A stretch of 64,000 nt of DNA from Vanessa cardui (GCF_905220365.1 NC_061138.1:10555814-10619813); one strand, 5' to 3'; shown: positions 32,691 to 44,028, counted from the stretch's first letter. Made by a program: numbers and translations. The notes: generated from the letters alone by a model not told the origin.

Positions 32691-33724
32691 CTTATTAATT
32701 TAGGAAGGATGATAACTTTGCGGAGTTGGCAACATAGTTACAGATCTATCTTTACCTCGTAAGTAGTATTCATAAATCTATAAACCATAATTTTCTTACT
32801 AAATATTAGGTGCACCATTTCTATGCGTTTGGTTCTTAGATTCTACACTGATGTTATTATCTAACATAAAATCTTGATTGGAAATCGGATTCCGTAATCA
32901 AATAGTACTTAGATGTTTCTGTGATTATCTAGAAAATATTAAAATGGTTGGTTTTGCTAATCTAAGAGGATGGTTCTGAAAAGTGTTATTTTATTAAGTA
33001 TATTATCATACACCACAAACACCAAAATCTGAAACAAAATAGAAAAATAATGAATTTTTATGAAAAAATATACGTGTCCAAACATTTTTTTTACATCATC
33101 TTCTAGTAATTTTACTCACAATTTTATTTTTCACCTAAGTATAAAAAATAAAAAAGAAACAATATAATTAACGCAATCAGAATCGAACCCGCGACACATC
33201 CATCTGAGTTATTGGGGTACCAAATTTGAAAAAGGAGAATACAGTGTCCGACAAAAACTCGGGCTTTGTCCGAAACTTAATAGCGATCCCGCATTTAATT
33301 TATAGTATAAAAAAGAGAGAACCTCAGATCACCTATGATTACAGAGGGCTGCACCCCTATTACATTTATATGAACCCTTTCGGGCGATTCATTATTTCTA
33401 AAACGTAAAATGCTTCGGCATTCAACTCGGCGGTGTTTTTTTTTTCTTTCCTATTATTTTAGTGTGACGTGTAGCTTAGTTTTATACAGCGGATGATCGA
33501 TCTTGAGAGTTGAAACGTGTAGGTTGTAAAGCATGAATTATTTATGTATTGTAATCATATTAGATATGTTATCTATGCTTGCTTGCCATTATTAATATAA
33601 ATTTTAAATTGATTATAATTATTTTTAACATAAATATTAATAGTGCTCTGTTATAATTCATATGTATATATTATTATTTTTGTATCAACCACGTTTTAAC
33701 ATTTTAACCACGTTTCTGAAACAA
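32691..33724. other. Intergenic DNA with a possible tRNA-like remnant
   Basis: Around 33178-33225 the minus strand carries GCGGGTTCGATTCTG, a B-box-like word, after CTCAGATGGATGTG. No cloverleaf can be drawn. The 60-codon frame at 33226-33408 has no domain. Confidence 0.3.
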
Positions 33725-34005
33725 ACAAATCAAATCAAATTATACTTTATTCAAGCACTTTTGAATTGTCATTTAAGAAATAATATGTCGATATAAAAAT
33801 AAAAATATATGTACATGAATTACAATTTGACTAATTATCTATAGATTATTAATGTATATGTAATGAAAGCATTGAAAATCAAAAAAATCTAAACCAAAAT
33901 ATACTTTATTCAAGTAGGCTCTTCAAGCAGTCATTTAACAACTATTTTTAATGAAGCTACCACCGGTTCGGAAAGTAGATAGTAGTAGACTCTTTTTCAA
34001 CATTT
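33725..34005 (-). repeat. R4 copies, one fragment and one longer piece
   Basis: 33725-33781 (CAAATTATACTTTATTCAAG) is a short tail. 33892-34005 (ATATACTTTATTCAAGTAGG to CACCGGTTCGGAAAGTAG) is longer. Both are antisense on the plus strand, so their sense strand is minus. Confidence 0.6.
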
Positions 34006-34571
34006 ATTTGACAATCCTGTTTGATGTATGATCAAGACTATTCCATCTAACTATAGTTCCAATTCAATACTCGCCGTTTCCAGCATGACGTATCACCTCT
34101 GCATATTAATTCAGCGTTTAATTTATATAATAATAATACACGCAGACCCTAGCTCATTGTTTTAACATCACCCCGTGAAGTCGTAACGGTTCTGCATACT
34201 ATTCTTGTTGAAACAATACACTATGAGTTCTATAGAATCGAGTAATTAGGTCGTGCTCGTAATTATAATGGACTTAATTCAAAAAAATAATAATTAAAAT
34301 TATTAATTATTCCTATAAAACATAAATTTAGAATATAACAATAAAAAAATTGTACTCGCAATTATTCAATATTTTATAATTAAATATGAATCGTAATACC
34401 TTTTTAGAATTAAATGAATATGTCAAAATTTATAAGAAAAACGAAACCTGTCATTACAGAGAACAAACCAAAATGAAGATGTGATCAAAAATTTATTTTA
34501 AAACACTAAACTGAAATGAAAAAAGTCGACATGCCAATCTCCGTTGAAAGGAATCTTAAATAACTTCGAAA
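34006..34571. promoter_or_regulatory. Upstream region of the 812-residue gene
   Basis: AT-rich. An initiator-like TCATTAC lies at 34451-34457 and a TATAAG at 34431, but their spacing is short (about 22 bp), so the start site is uncertain. A 15-codon upstream ORF runs 34516-34563 in another frame and stops 8 nt before the main ATG; another 3-codon one (ATGAAGATGTGA) precedes it. CTGTCATTACAG at 34449-34460 could also be a 3' splice site to an upstream non-coding exon. Confidence 0.3.
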
Positions 34572-37010
34572 ATGCGCGAAATAAATTTGGACGAGTTTTT
34601 GATAAATTGCAATAGCGACCATCTTGAAAGGCATTCGGACAGCTCAGACTTCGAGAGTCCGCCTAAAATTCCAATCATAGCTTCAAAGAGTGGCAATCAC
34701 AGACTAATAAATGAAAGAGCTAGTCACACTAAACATAATAAGCAACTATTTAATGACCATGCTAAGCTGACCTCCGTATTATATAATGCTGTGAACAGAA
34801 ACAAAAAGAAAACAGCTGATGTGAGGAAACAAAATAAAAAATCATCATCAATTAATGATCGAATGGAAAATGAAGAAACGAAATCAAATGAATTGTATAA
34901 AAAATTAACCCTGAATAACATTAACAAAAATCATGGAGACCAAACTAGTGCATACTGTACACAAAACGTTAACTCAAAACATATTGTAACAAACAAAGCT
35001 GTGCCATGTTTATCGAACGTCTTAAGACGTCGCAACAATTGTACGAAGCACATGTCAATCGTTAAAGAAGATCAAGCCACGAAGCATGTTACAAAAGGTT
35101 GTGAACGAGCATCTTTTTCAAATTGTGAGCATCGGCGTGTTAAACGTGGCTGTAAGCATCGTAGAGGTTATTCTGTTCAGCCTGTTTATAATGTAGAGGA
35201 AAAAATACAGGGATTCCCATTTGCATCCAACAAGGATAAGGTGACAGCAGACTTTCATGAAGACTCTAAAAACAACGACATTGATGTAAGTAATGATTTA
35301 AATTTATCATCAACATCTGAGCTTGAAAGTATAAATCCTAACAAGACCTCAAAGTTTCCGAAAAATAAGAACAACGTACGTGAAAATATTCAGGGATTTC
35401 CATTCATAACAAATAATGATAAGATACCTTTAAATGAATTTAATGAAATGTCAAAAAACAATGGCACAGATGAAAGTAATGATTTGATCATATCGTCTAA
35501 ATCTGATCTCGAAAATATCAATATGCATAAGTTCAAAATTTTTCTGAGAAAGCAGAAGAGAAATGTAGAGAATAATATTCAAGGTTTTCCATTCGTAACA
35601 AATAACGATAAAGTACTATCTAAGTTAAATGAAATATTTAAAAATAATGCCACAGATATTAATGATTTAAATACATCATCCAAATCTGAGTTTGAGAACA
35701 TGAAACCGTGCACAACACAACAATACAAATTATTTCTGAAAAGGATGAAAAAAAGCTTTGAAAAGGAAAAATTACTCAATGATTTGAAATCTGACCTTTT
35801 AAAAAATCATGAACAACAGTATCCTTCCAAATTTCAAATGAAACCCTTGCAAGTCTTCTCGACATCATCCTGTCAGGCGAAGTGTTCAGCGTGTGCGTCT
35901 GAAAACTCTTTAAAAATGCCTTCTAGTTCTTCATCATTCTGGGACACTTTTGCTCGTAAAATGAAAAGCAAAATTAATAAATCAAAAAGTTGTGATTGCA
36001 TGCAGCCTCCTAATGAACCAAGCCACGAATGTAGTCCTGAAAACTGTGAAAAGTATGACCCTCGATTAAACACAGGCTCTAATATAGATGAACCAAATCT
36101 CAATAGATATAATCGTTGTCATCCACATTCGAGTCAAACGAGTAACTCTTCAAAGAAGAAAAGTAAGGAACCAAAAGTTGTTTGCAAATGTTATTCAAAA
36201 AAAAAAAAAAAGAATCGATCAAAAAATGACAAAAAACCCTGCCAAGAAGACCATGACGCTATAACACAAGCCGTCTCTCAAAAATATAATGGCGAAATAT
36301 TGTGTATTCACAATCCCCCTTGTATTTTAATCAACGGTTGTCTTAATTTACCGCCACCCAAAAGTAACGTTCAAGGAAACTTGTGGCCAGTAACGCAAAC
36401 CAAGAAGTCGAGCTTCGTCCAAATGTGTCGAAAAATAAAACGATCCAGGACCAAAAGCTACGAACAAGCAAGTCAGTACCATCCACCATACACAGACGTA
36501 CAAGAGTATTTGCCAGAATATAAGACAGAGAAAATAATACAAAGTATCTGCAATCACGAACCACCTTGCGAGGTGGTCCATGGTTGTTACAAAGTACAGT
36601 ACGATCCCAAGTTGCAGAACTCGTGCGTGCACGTACCTATGTGTCAATATTTGCCGGAGTGTTTATTATCTGCTAAGAGTAAAGAGTTACCGACTGGGTC
36701 GTGTACCCACCACCCTAAATGCACAAAGCTACCACTGTGCTCGAGGAAATACATAACTCTAACGGCAAAAGAACATGTCGGTACGCAAGTTAAGCCGAAG
36801 GAGAAGTTGACGTGTCGGCACCAACCTCATTGTTTCATGATTCCTACATGTGTAACGCGGGCTATAAGTGGTAATTGCATTCTTTATGGAGCCATACCGG
36901 GCTGTGCTCACCAGCCGTCCTGTGAAATGACGCCAGCGTGTTGCAGGAAGCCAGCCAAAGAAATGGTTTCTGTTCAATCGCAATATCCAAATGTTTGTCG
37001 AGTAGTCTAA
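34572..37010 (+). CDS. 812-residue repeat and Cys/His-module protein, unknown family
   Basis: A single uninterrupted frame, in the plainest case an intronless gene; ATG in context GAAAATGC, TAA-type stop region reached at TAG-TC-TAA. Hydrophilic, Lys/Asn/Ser-rich, with no signal peptide or membrane segment. Residues about 183-199 hold two C-x-H motifs (NCEHRR, GCKHRR). Residues about 206-395 hold three tandem units of 61-63 residues, each starting IQGFPF (212, 273, 336) followed by TNNDK, SNDL and SELENI-type words. C434, C438, C441 and C474, C476 form a Cys cluster. A lysine run is encoded by a 16-base A-rich tract near 36198. The C-terminal third has six modules C-x-H-x3-C-x5-C at C578, C660, C685, C711, C748 and C778, consensus CxHxPxCxxxPxC. 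Regular C/H spacing suggests metal binding or disulfide cross-linking, but I recognise no described family. Codon use and absence of stops over 2.4 kb in AT-rich DNA argue for a real gene. Confidence 0.85.
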   Translation: MREINLDEFLINCNSDHLERHSDSSDFESPPKIPIIASKSGNHRLINERASHTKHNKQLFNDHAKLTSVLYNAVNRNKKKTADVRKQNKKSSSINDRMENEETKSNELYKKLTLNNINKNHGDQTSAYCTQNVNSKHIVTNKAVPCLSNVLRRRNNCTKHMSIVKEDQATKHVTKGCERASFSNCEHRRVKRGCKHRRGYSVQPVYNVEEKIQGFPFASNKDKVTADFHEDSKNNDIDVSNDLNLSSTSELESINPNKTSKFPKNKNNVRENIQGFPFITNNDKIPLNEFNEMSKNNGTDESNDLIISSKSDLENINMHKFKIFLRKQKRNVENNIQGFPFVTNNDKVLSKLNEIFKNNATDINDLNTSSKSEFENMKPCTTQQYKLFLKRMKKSFEKEKLLNDLKSDLLKNHEQQYPSKFQMKPLQVFSTSSCQAKCSACASENSLKMPSSSSSFWDTFARKMKSKINKSKSCDCMQPPNEPSHECSPENCEKYDPRLNTGSNIDEPNLNRYNRCHPHSSQTSNSSKKKSKEPKVVCKCYSKKKKKNRSKNDKKPCQEDHDAITQAVSQKYNGEILCIHNPPCILINGCLNLPPPKSNVQGNLWPVTQTKKSSFVQMCRKIKRSRTKSYEQASQYHPPYTDVQEYLPEYKTEKIIQSICNHEPPCEVVHGCYKVQYDPKLQNSCVHVPMCQYLPECLLSAKSKELPTGSCTHHPKCTKLPLCSRKYITLTAKEHVGTQVKPKEKLTCRHQPHCFMIPTCVTRAISGNCILYGAIPGCAHQPSCEMTPACCRKPAKEMVSVQSQYPNVCRVV

Positions 37011-37931
37011 AATTCAATTAAGGATTCACGAAAGGTTCCATGTCTAATTAAAAAACATTTATAATTGACATTAGAAATTTTATAATCTGTGTCTGTCAAA
37101 TTTGAGCACGTAAGTCATCACTATTTGCGGGCTATCTAGACATTCGCTGACAACCAAAATATTAATGATATTTTTCGTAATAGTAACGGACGTTTAGATT
37201 CTTGCTTAAATTGAATTTTTGACGTTCACTATTAATTTGATAACAGTATCAACGATTCATCCATATCACATTTTATTTAAATCAATCTATGATATTGTGT
37301 TTAACGTGCAACTTTTTTTATTTGGTAAGTTTTGACATTATTTTCGAAGTCGCTTTGAGCTATGGGTAATATAAAACATTTATAATTTCCGGTAAAGTAT
37401 TTAAGTAAAAGTGTGATATTTGAAGATCGTGGTTAAATTCAGACGAAAAATTAAATTTGTTGTTTGAAAGCTACACAGTATTTTTATTTAATGAATATGT
37501 TTTGCAGGTCACCGCTAAAGAGACGTTCGTTGGCGTATCGTATTTTGAATAGTGTTCATTGACCGTGGGCGTTTCGAGTACCAAAGTGTGAATTTGAACA
37601 ATTTGCAAGTTGCACCTAATGGCCGACTAGACAATAAAACCTCAGACCAACAATTAGTTGTTTCATTGTATTTACATTAGATAAAGTCAACATTGCTTTG
37701 CTAAAATGTTCCTATTCGAATATCTGTTTGGCTAAATTCTTAAACTAATGGAGAATAATTTGTTATCTTGTTTATACACAATATTTTTAACAATGTATTG
37801 ATGATTTCGATAAATATAAATATAGAAGCTATTAGCGTTAATATATTTCTTTAAGAATATTATGAAACCTTTCAAATAAATTACGACCAAATCCTCTCTC
37901 AAAAAATAAGTTAACTTAAGAAATATACATA
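37011..37931. other. 3' flank of the 812-residue gene
   Basis: AATAAA at 37633-37638 (in GACAATAAAACC) is a candidate polyadenylation signal about 620 nt past the stop. Nothing else recognised; a 74-codon minus frame at 37732-37956 is featureless. Confidence 0.4.
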
Positions 37932-38076
37932 CTAGCGACCCGCCCCGTCTTCGCACTGGTGCAATGATAGGACATCACAGTAGATACTTCTAAAATTATC
38001 AGTTTTTCTTTACTAATATATACCTGTATTATATATAAAAACCTCCTCCAATCATTCTATTTATTAAAAAAAAATG
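37932..38076 (+). repeat. R6 repeat, proximal part
   Basis: Starts ACTAGCGACCCGCCCCGTC, continues CTTCGCACTGGTGCAATG and TTCTTTACTAATATATACC, and breaks off after ATTTATTAAAAAAAA. It provides the family's clean left end. Confidence 0.65.
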
Positions 38077-38689
38077 ATGTATAGAAACTCGTTATTTGAG
38101 GTCGACAATAGTTTATAATAACTATATTTGATGCTGTCATATTCCGCTTGGGAGTTTCTCTTGGGTCACCTGTATAATTCGTACGCCCACACAAAACCAT
38201 TAAATATCTGTCTCGTATTTCATTAAACAAAATAATTTCTAACGCGATGATTAACACACAAAGAATTCGAAATGACCAAACTCGATTGTTTTGCGTCCGT
38301 AGAATATTTTATTTTTAAATCTATTCAATGCAAATCGGAGATCTTTCCACTTGACATTCTCTCACGAGTAAATTCGTAATTCGTATCGTCCATACTAATG
38401 TTTTTATTCGATATCATCTCGTACATCGATACGATCAATACATCGTTTTGTCAATATTCGGATGTTGCTGACGAAATACTCTTTAAAATATGCAATTTAT
38501 TTGCTTATTATAAAAATTCCTAATGTCTTTTAGCGTTGTTGACCAAGTACCATCAGGAGACCCACTGGCATGTCCTGATTTTATAGTTGAACGCACCTAA
38601 AATGACTATATAGTTTTTGTATTGCTATTGTTAATTTAAATTATAAACAGATTTAATGAAGAAATAATTTTCTAAAGTAAAAAAAATGC
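38077..38689. other. Intergenic DNA, nothing recognised
   Basis: A 66-codon minus frame at 38057-38257 has no domain. AGGAGACCCACTGG near 38557 resembles the R1 end but is too short to call. Confidence 0.35.
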
Positions 38690-38885
38690 TGCCTTGTTCG
38701 TTGCTTGAAGAGACTAAAGAGACTGTAGTTTACGAGGTCCTAGGTTCAAATCACAATAGTGTGACTAAAAATATTGAGACTTTCTGTTAAGAATTCTTCC
38801 CAGATGTTTCCCCCAAACATTTGACAGTTTTAACTCAGACGTGGCTCGGAATGCACGTGAAGCTGTTAGATCTGCTTCGACGTCA
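38690..38885 (+). repeat. Possible tRNA-derived SINE, old
   Basis: TTACGAGGTCCTAGGTTCAAATC (seen as AGGTTCAAATC) is B-box-like and follows a tRNA-like GACTGTAGTTTACGAGG. The body GAATTCTTCCCAGATG to GTTAGATCTGCTTCG is GC-richer than its flanks. No second copy here. Confidence 0.35.
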
Positions 38886-40430
38886 TTGTTTTTTTAATCA
38901 AAATTTTGCAATTTAGTATTTTATTACATGCATCTGTGAACTCTAATATACTATATACGACGACGTTGATAGTTAGTATTTTTTTTAAATTATTTACTTA
39001 TTTATAATGCAGAATTGTATTCATAACCTTACAGGACATTGTCCCGATTCGATATTATGGAACATTAAACAAAAATAATTAAAATATAAGTTGTATTGTA
39101 TATATTCCAATTAGCAATTATTGTGAGCTAAGTCAGACTGAAAACAAAACAAACCCTGTATGCTAACATTGAGAGTACGTAATATATGTCAATAGTCACC
39201 GTGGATGAAATCACACAAGACTTCAACAACAAATCAAATTATTTTGTTTTTGAAATCGAAACACTAATATTGTAAAACTACAAGGTTTACATACGGACAT
39301 GCGTTAATAGTTTTAAGCGCGTCTCGCTCGTTTTTGCTCGAAACTGTTCATAATTCTATAAAAAAAATATATTTTACCGTTAATCGCTCGGTATGTAAAG
39401 AACGCACACACAAAAAACCCCAATTATAAATGTAAATAATTACTTTAACACGCAAAATTTTATATTTCGTTATTTAGTCGAGAGAGATTATAATTCGCGA
39501 GGAAACCTGCCTGTGTGATGAGTCAGGGGCTTGCATCCTATAACTTATATTCTAATATATTTTCGTCAGAAAACACCTCGATAGTGGGACGTGTATAGTC
39601 CGTTACTTAAAAAAATATAACAACTAAAAAGCAGCCTTATCAAACGTTGTCAGTTATGTAATTGTGTTAAAACATGATACGTTTTATTAATAATTTTATT
39701 AATAGCAATAGGGAGATTATTAGAGCAATTTCAAAAGAAGCATGAGAACGTCCATCGAAGGCTTCTAAGCATTCCATTTTAACATTCAACCGAAAATTAT
39801 CGTTCATAATAGCTACAGAAACCGGCCGCGGGCCATGTCTATAAACATTTCAAACTTATAGTTTAGAAGAATTTCCTAATCTTTGGGTACCCGACTGAGG
39901 AATTTTATCATTTCGACCGTCTTAAAGTAGAGAACCAGTTGTGTGACCGTAAAATGAAAAAAATCTCTAGTCGCTAACGTCATACGATATTCGACCTTAT
40001 TCCTTGATATTGAAGTCAAATTTCAACTGTACGAAGAAAGTGGGTTGTAGCTTTATGTTTTTGGGAGGCTGTGATCAAAAACTAATGAGTAAAGAACGTT
40101 GAACCCGACCAGTTTTGGTCTCACCGTTTTAAGTATTCAGTAGGTATGGTGGAACAACAATCATTGAAAATATTATACACAAATGAATCTGAAAATGATA
40201 AATATTTCTTTTAAAGCGATTAGATCGAAATCACTTTAATAAAAAATTTATAGACATTTTATTGCCACACATTCACACTTTTTAAAAGTTAGTTCTTATC
40301 TTTAGGACCTGAGTTAAAGACTATATAGAAGTGTATAGTTGTAAAATCTATAACCAGTTCCCACATGAGAATTATATCAAGATAATAAAGTTATAAGAAT
40401 ACATTTTATTAACTTTTGCAGACGTAGAAG
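38886..40430. other. Intergenic DNA with one less AT-rich patch
   Basis: About 39775-39905 (GAAACCGGCCGCGGGCC, TTTGGGTACCCGACTG) is less AT-rich and repeat-free, a possible conserved non-coding block. About 39490-39540 has a scrap of R2 (GCGAGGAAACCTGCCTGTG). No genes. Confidence 0.35.
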
Positions 40431-40434
40431 ATAG

Positions 40435-40525
40435 TGAGATCTTTGTAATTCAAATTCATTACGATTGATGAAAGAAATCATCCTGAGGAAACCTTTGTAG
40501 GACAATCTGCCATTTATGTAGTCTC
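40435..40525 (+). repeat. R2 SINE, central fragment
   Basis: GAAATCATCCTGAGGAAACC and GGACAATCTGCCATTTATG match the R2 middle. Both ends missing. Confidence 0.4.
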
Positions 40526-40849
40526 CTAGTCAAAAGTTTTTAATTTTTTGATACATTTCCTTGAAATGATTACTGTTTTGTAGTGACAAAACTGTGCTTA
40601 GAGATTATTACTATATATCTTGCCCGATTAGAAGATAATCTGTTCACAACCTTCAAAAATCTTCGTTAGTATACGCTAAATCTATAATCATGAGTTTTGA
40701 CGTTATTCTTGAAAATAATGATTGTTGTGTGCAAGGAGAAAGAGCACATTTCTTTAATACAAATATTCTCAATGACTAGCTAATTTCACAGGGCACAGTG
40801 CACAAATAAAAATGTACTCTTATAATCCACATGACCCTTTCCAACGTAG

Positions 40850-40985
40850 TCTCTTGGAGACTTGAGCAATCCTGTATTGGTAGCTACCTTCTCATCATAT
40901 ATTCTACCGTTCAGTATACTTAGAATTGTTGTGTTCCAGTTTGAAGGGTGAGCCAGTGTACTTCTGTCACAAAGCACATAAACTC
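40850..40985 (+). repeat. R1 repeat, first half
   Basis: TGGTAGCTACCTTCTCATC, ATATTCTACCGTTCAG, GTTGTGTTCCAGTTTGAAG and GTGAGCCAGTGTAC follow R1. The overlapping 63-codon minus frame is a shadow. Confidence 0.5.
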
Positions 40986-41120
40986 AAATTCAAATTCAAT
41001 CAAAGAATCAAAATAAACTTTATTCAAGTAGGCTTTTACAAGCACTTTTGAATCGTCATTTAACAATTAAGTGAAGCTACCACCGGTTCGGGAAGTAGAT
41101 TTTACCGAGAAGATTCCTTA
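40986..41120 (-). repeat. R4, nearly complete
   Basis: Plus strand reads AAACTTTATTCAAGTAGGC, AGCACTTTTGAATCGTC and CTACCACCGGTTCGGGAAG; the sense strand is minus. Abuts the R1 fragment. Confidence 0.7.
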
Positions 41121-41125
41121 ATATT

Positions 41126-41225
41126 TCTTTATTCTTTTTCAATATAGGAGAATTACACTTACTGATAGTTAAATTAAACACTATCCCGGTTCAGAAAAGG
41201 AAACGCCATGTGAGATCAAAGTGGG
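41126..41225 (-). repeat. R5 LINE-type tail
   Basis: TTCTTTTTCAATATAGGAG, AAATTAAACACTATCCCGG and AGAAAAGGAAACGCC. Three repeats (R1, R4, R5) are packed head to tail here. Confidence 0.5.
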
Positions 41226-42419
41226 TATTATATATTTCATAAAAATAATATATAGTATTAAATATTTCATAAAAAAAATTATATGTGAGTAGTAATGTAA
41301 GTGTAATTAAATTAAAAGAAAACAAAACTCCTTTTAGTGCCATCCAAATAGGTTAGTAACTATACTAACTAGCTCACTAAATATTCTATATACTTATTAC
41401 TTATGTAGAAAATACATAAATTATCTGTATTCAAATTACTCTGTAATCAATACGTAATAATAGTTATTAGTATACGCTAAGATCAAGTTGTATCGTTTTC
41501 GGTGTAATTGATTAACAAACAGTTTAATAGCTTCGAACATAATACTTGGATTACAGACTACATTTATATATTACAACTTAGTAAAATTTTAATTAGATAT
41601 ATCTGCAATTTAAAATACATATCATGAGAAACTTAGACGTATGTAGTTACGTTTTAGAATTTATTGGTTTTACAAATGTGCGCAAATTTGAACGCGAACA
41701 ATCATTTAATCCGGAATTAAATTTTTATTATTTAATTAACAATTTATTGTAAATTTTAATGTACATAAAATTTTAAGTAGGTACATTACCTAAAAAAATA
41801 ATCAGATTATAATTATGTATTTAAAACATAAACTATATTTTAAAATATAATTTCATTATACATGTGATAATTAAATCTGTAAAATAAATAAAAAAATATT
41901 ATAGGTAGTTTCTTGTCGGTTTTTTCTTTTGTCTTTCATTCATGTATGTTCCATAATACATATAAACTATTCCTATGATACCAATGCACCATGAACTTTG
42001 TGGACTTGGGAAGATAGTATGTCCCTTAAAATTCAAACTGAACAAAAATAACTATAGTTGCTTAGCGGATGATGATGAATGGATCCAGTTGGGTTTACGC
42101 AAAGCCTTATTATCGAATAAAGCGCCAAATTTTTTAGTGTTTAGAAAGGTTTCAAGTTTGCACTTGTCATCTCCGAAAGTTTTCCCTTCCACAGATAATC
42201 TATTTTAAAGATGTAAAGAATAATAATATATCATAAATTAAACAAAATCGATTCGCTTACATCGACGTGTCGAATTGATTTAAACATTATTGTAGCGAGC
42301 AACCTTTAACACAATACACTAGAATAGAATAATTTTCAACAACTCCAAACGCTGTACTTTGCGAGATATAAAGCATTGTACCACTTAGTGTTTAACAAGT
42401 CCCAAGGTTTCAAACATAA
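41226..42419. other. AT-rich intergenic DNA, one weak ORF
   Basis: A 77-codon frame at 41975-42208 is the only notable one, in slightly GC-richer DNA. The peptide (MIPMHHELCGLGK..) has no domain I know. Could be an isolated exon, but no splice signals convince me. Confidence 0.35.
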
Positions 42420-42900
42420 TACCTATTTAACTTGTCCCTCTCGCGCTCCGATTAAATCCATTTGAGAGACAAAGACGAAACGAACTTGTTATAACCCGTA
42501 CAAGGAGCCATTTAAATAAATCATAGACCAGTCGGCATTACGACTGTCATAATAAATATCATTACAACTTTCTAAAAAGCAAGAATCAAACCCACTCCCC
42601 CATCTGTATGCTAATCACGGTACGTAACGCCCACGTGCAGTTATTTCGGATACAAATGTATGCAAACGGCTTCTCAGCGCATATAAATCTATTAGTGAGT
42701 GAGATGTCAAATCAAATTCATTTATTGGAATGCTTTTTATGAATAAAACATAAGGACAATTAAAACGACCTGTAGAATGTTCGGAGCCCGAGCGACGGTC
42801 AAGAGAACAGGAGAACAGCCGTGCGGCGCGAATGTTTTAGCTCGCTGAGATGTAACCGGCACTCAATTGAGGAGCCTTCGAAGGGTTAGTTTTGTCGAAT
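42420..42900. promoter_or_regulatory. Candidate conserved non-coding block
   Basis: Less AT-rich than its flanks and repeat-free: CCCTCTCGCGCTCCG, GGTACGTAACGCCCACGTG (E-box), GGAGCCCGAGCGACGG, GCCGTGCGGCGCGAATG. A TATAAAT at 42682 lacks a good initiator 30 bp away, so I do not call a promoter. Confidence 0.35.
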
Positions 42901-43054
42901 TTGAATTAAGAACGAAAATCAATAACGCTCAATGATACCCAATAGATGACTGAATGATTTTGATCCTTTAAATCATTTGGAAGTAAAGAATAGGATATTC
43001 AAAAGCAGTTTTTCAATTTCATTGTTATATTTGGTTAGGGCTATATGACTATAT

Positions 43055-43345
43055 GTACTGGGTATAGATACGATACTCAGTATTGTTTTTTCCGGTTTCA
43101 AGGATGATGTAGTGTATTAACAGGTATAAATGATAAAACACATTAGTTCTCAAGGTTGATAATTACAGGCATAAATGATATAACATATTAGTTCCCAAGG
43201 TTGACGGTGCAGAAACATTAAGCATTAGTGACATTGCTAAAGAGCAATGTCACTAATGCTTAATGTTTCTTTCAGCGCCGTTGTCTATGGGCGGTGCTGA
43301 GCGCTCACCATCAGGTCGCCCATTTTTTCGACCACCTAACTAAAA
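43055..43345 (+). repeat. R1 repeat with internal duplication and hairpin
   Basis: Follows R1 from ATACTCAGTATTGTTTTTTC to CTCACCATCAGGTCGCCC. A roughly 45-bp segment (ACAGG.ATAAATGAT.. to CAAGGTTGA) is duplicated in tandem (43120-43160 and 43165-43204), and the normal stretch before TTAATATTTCTTACAGCG is replaced by a 28-bp inverted copy. Confidence 0.7.
43211..43270. repeat. 28-bp perfect inverted repeat with 4-nt loop
   Basis: Arms 43211-43238 and 43243-43270 are exact reverse complements; spacer AAAG. The right arm is the ordinary R1 sequence, so the left arm is the new inverted copy. Confidence 0.95.
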
Positions 43346-43874
43346 AATCATAAATATATTCAAATTAATATAATAATATTTAAAGCAATTAATTTAAATT
43401 TGTTTTTCTTCATTATCGTCTTTGAATCTCTAATATTTCATCGAACATCAGCAGATCTTTGCTGGCGTTCGGGCCAGTCGTTTTCTTAGAAGACGTGATC
43501 CACACTGACTTTAAATACTTATTTTTTTTTAAATATTGAATCGCAGTAAAAATAACTTCGCAAAAATTCATTCTTACATAATAATTGATATTATCTACAT
43601 ATATACGATAAGTATGTACAGGTTAGTGGTCATTTAAATTACATTCCTACCTATATCTCTACCATTGTCTGAAATTAATCAATCTGAAAAATTCCATCTA
43701 CATACCCCTATAAAAAGCAGCCATAAAATTATATTCTATGTAATTACTGCGTGCAGGGTCGTGAGAAATATCATCACAATGAAACAGACAACAGAACAAA
43801 ACAAGGGAATGCATGTATATAGCGTTTATACGCTGCAATTAATTCATTTTGCCATAATATTGTGCTGAGGTGTT
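43346..43874. other. Intergenic DNA, nothing recognised
   Basis: A 67-codon frame at 43665-43868 has no domain. No repeat. Confidence 0.35.
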
Positions 43875-44028
43875 CAAAATCAAAAATGCTTTATTGAAGT
43901 AGCCTTCTATAAATAATTTTGGAGAGGCATGTAACAGACTATGTTAAACCTAAAGCTACCACCGGTTTCGATGAAGAATAATTCGGGAAGAACCGGCGAG
44001 GAAGTCAGTAGTTACTCTTTTTCAACAT
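43875..44028 (-). repeat. R4, diverged
   Basis: CAAAAATGCTTTATTGAAGT, AAGCTACCACCGGTTTC, AAGAACCGGCGAGGAAG and TAGTTACTCTTTTTCAAC on the plus strand, so sense is minus. Confidence 0.6.

Noticed and set aside
42682..42712. TATAAAT as a promoter
   Set aside because: No initiator at the proper distance on either strand.
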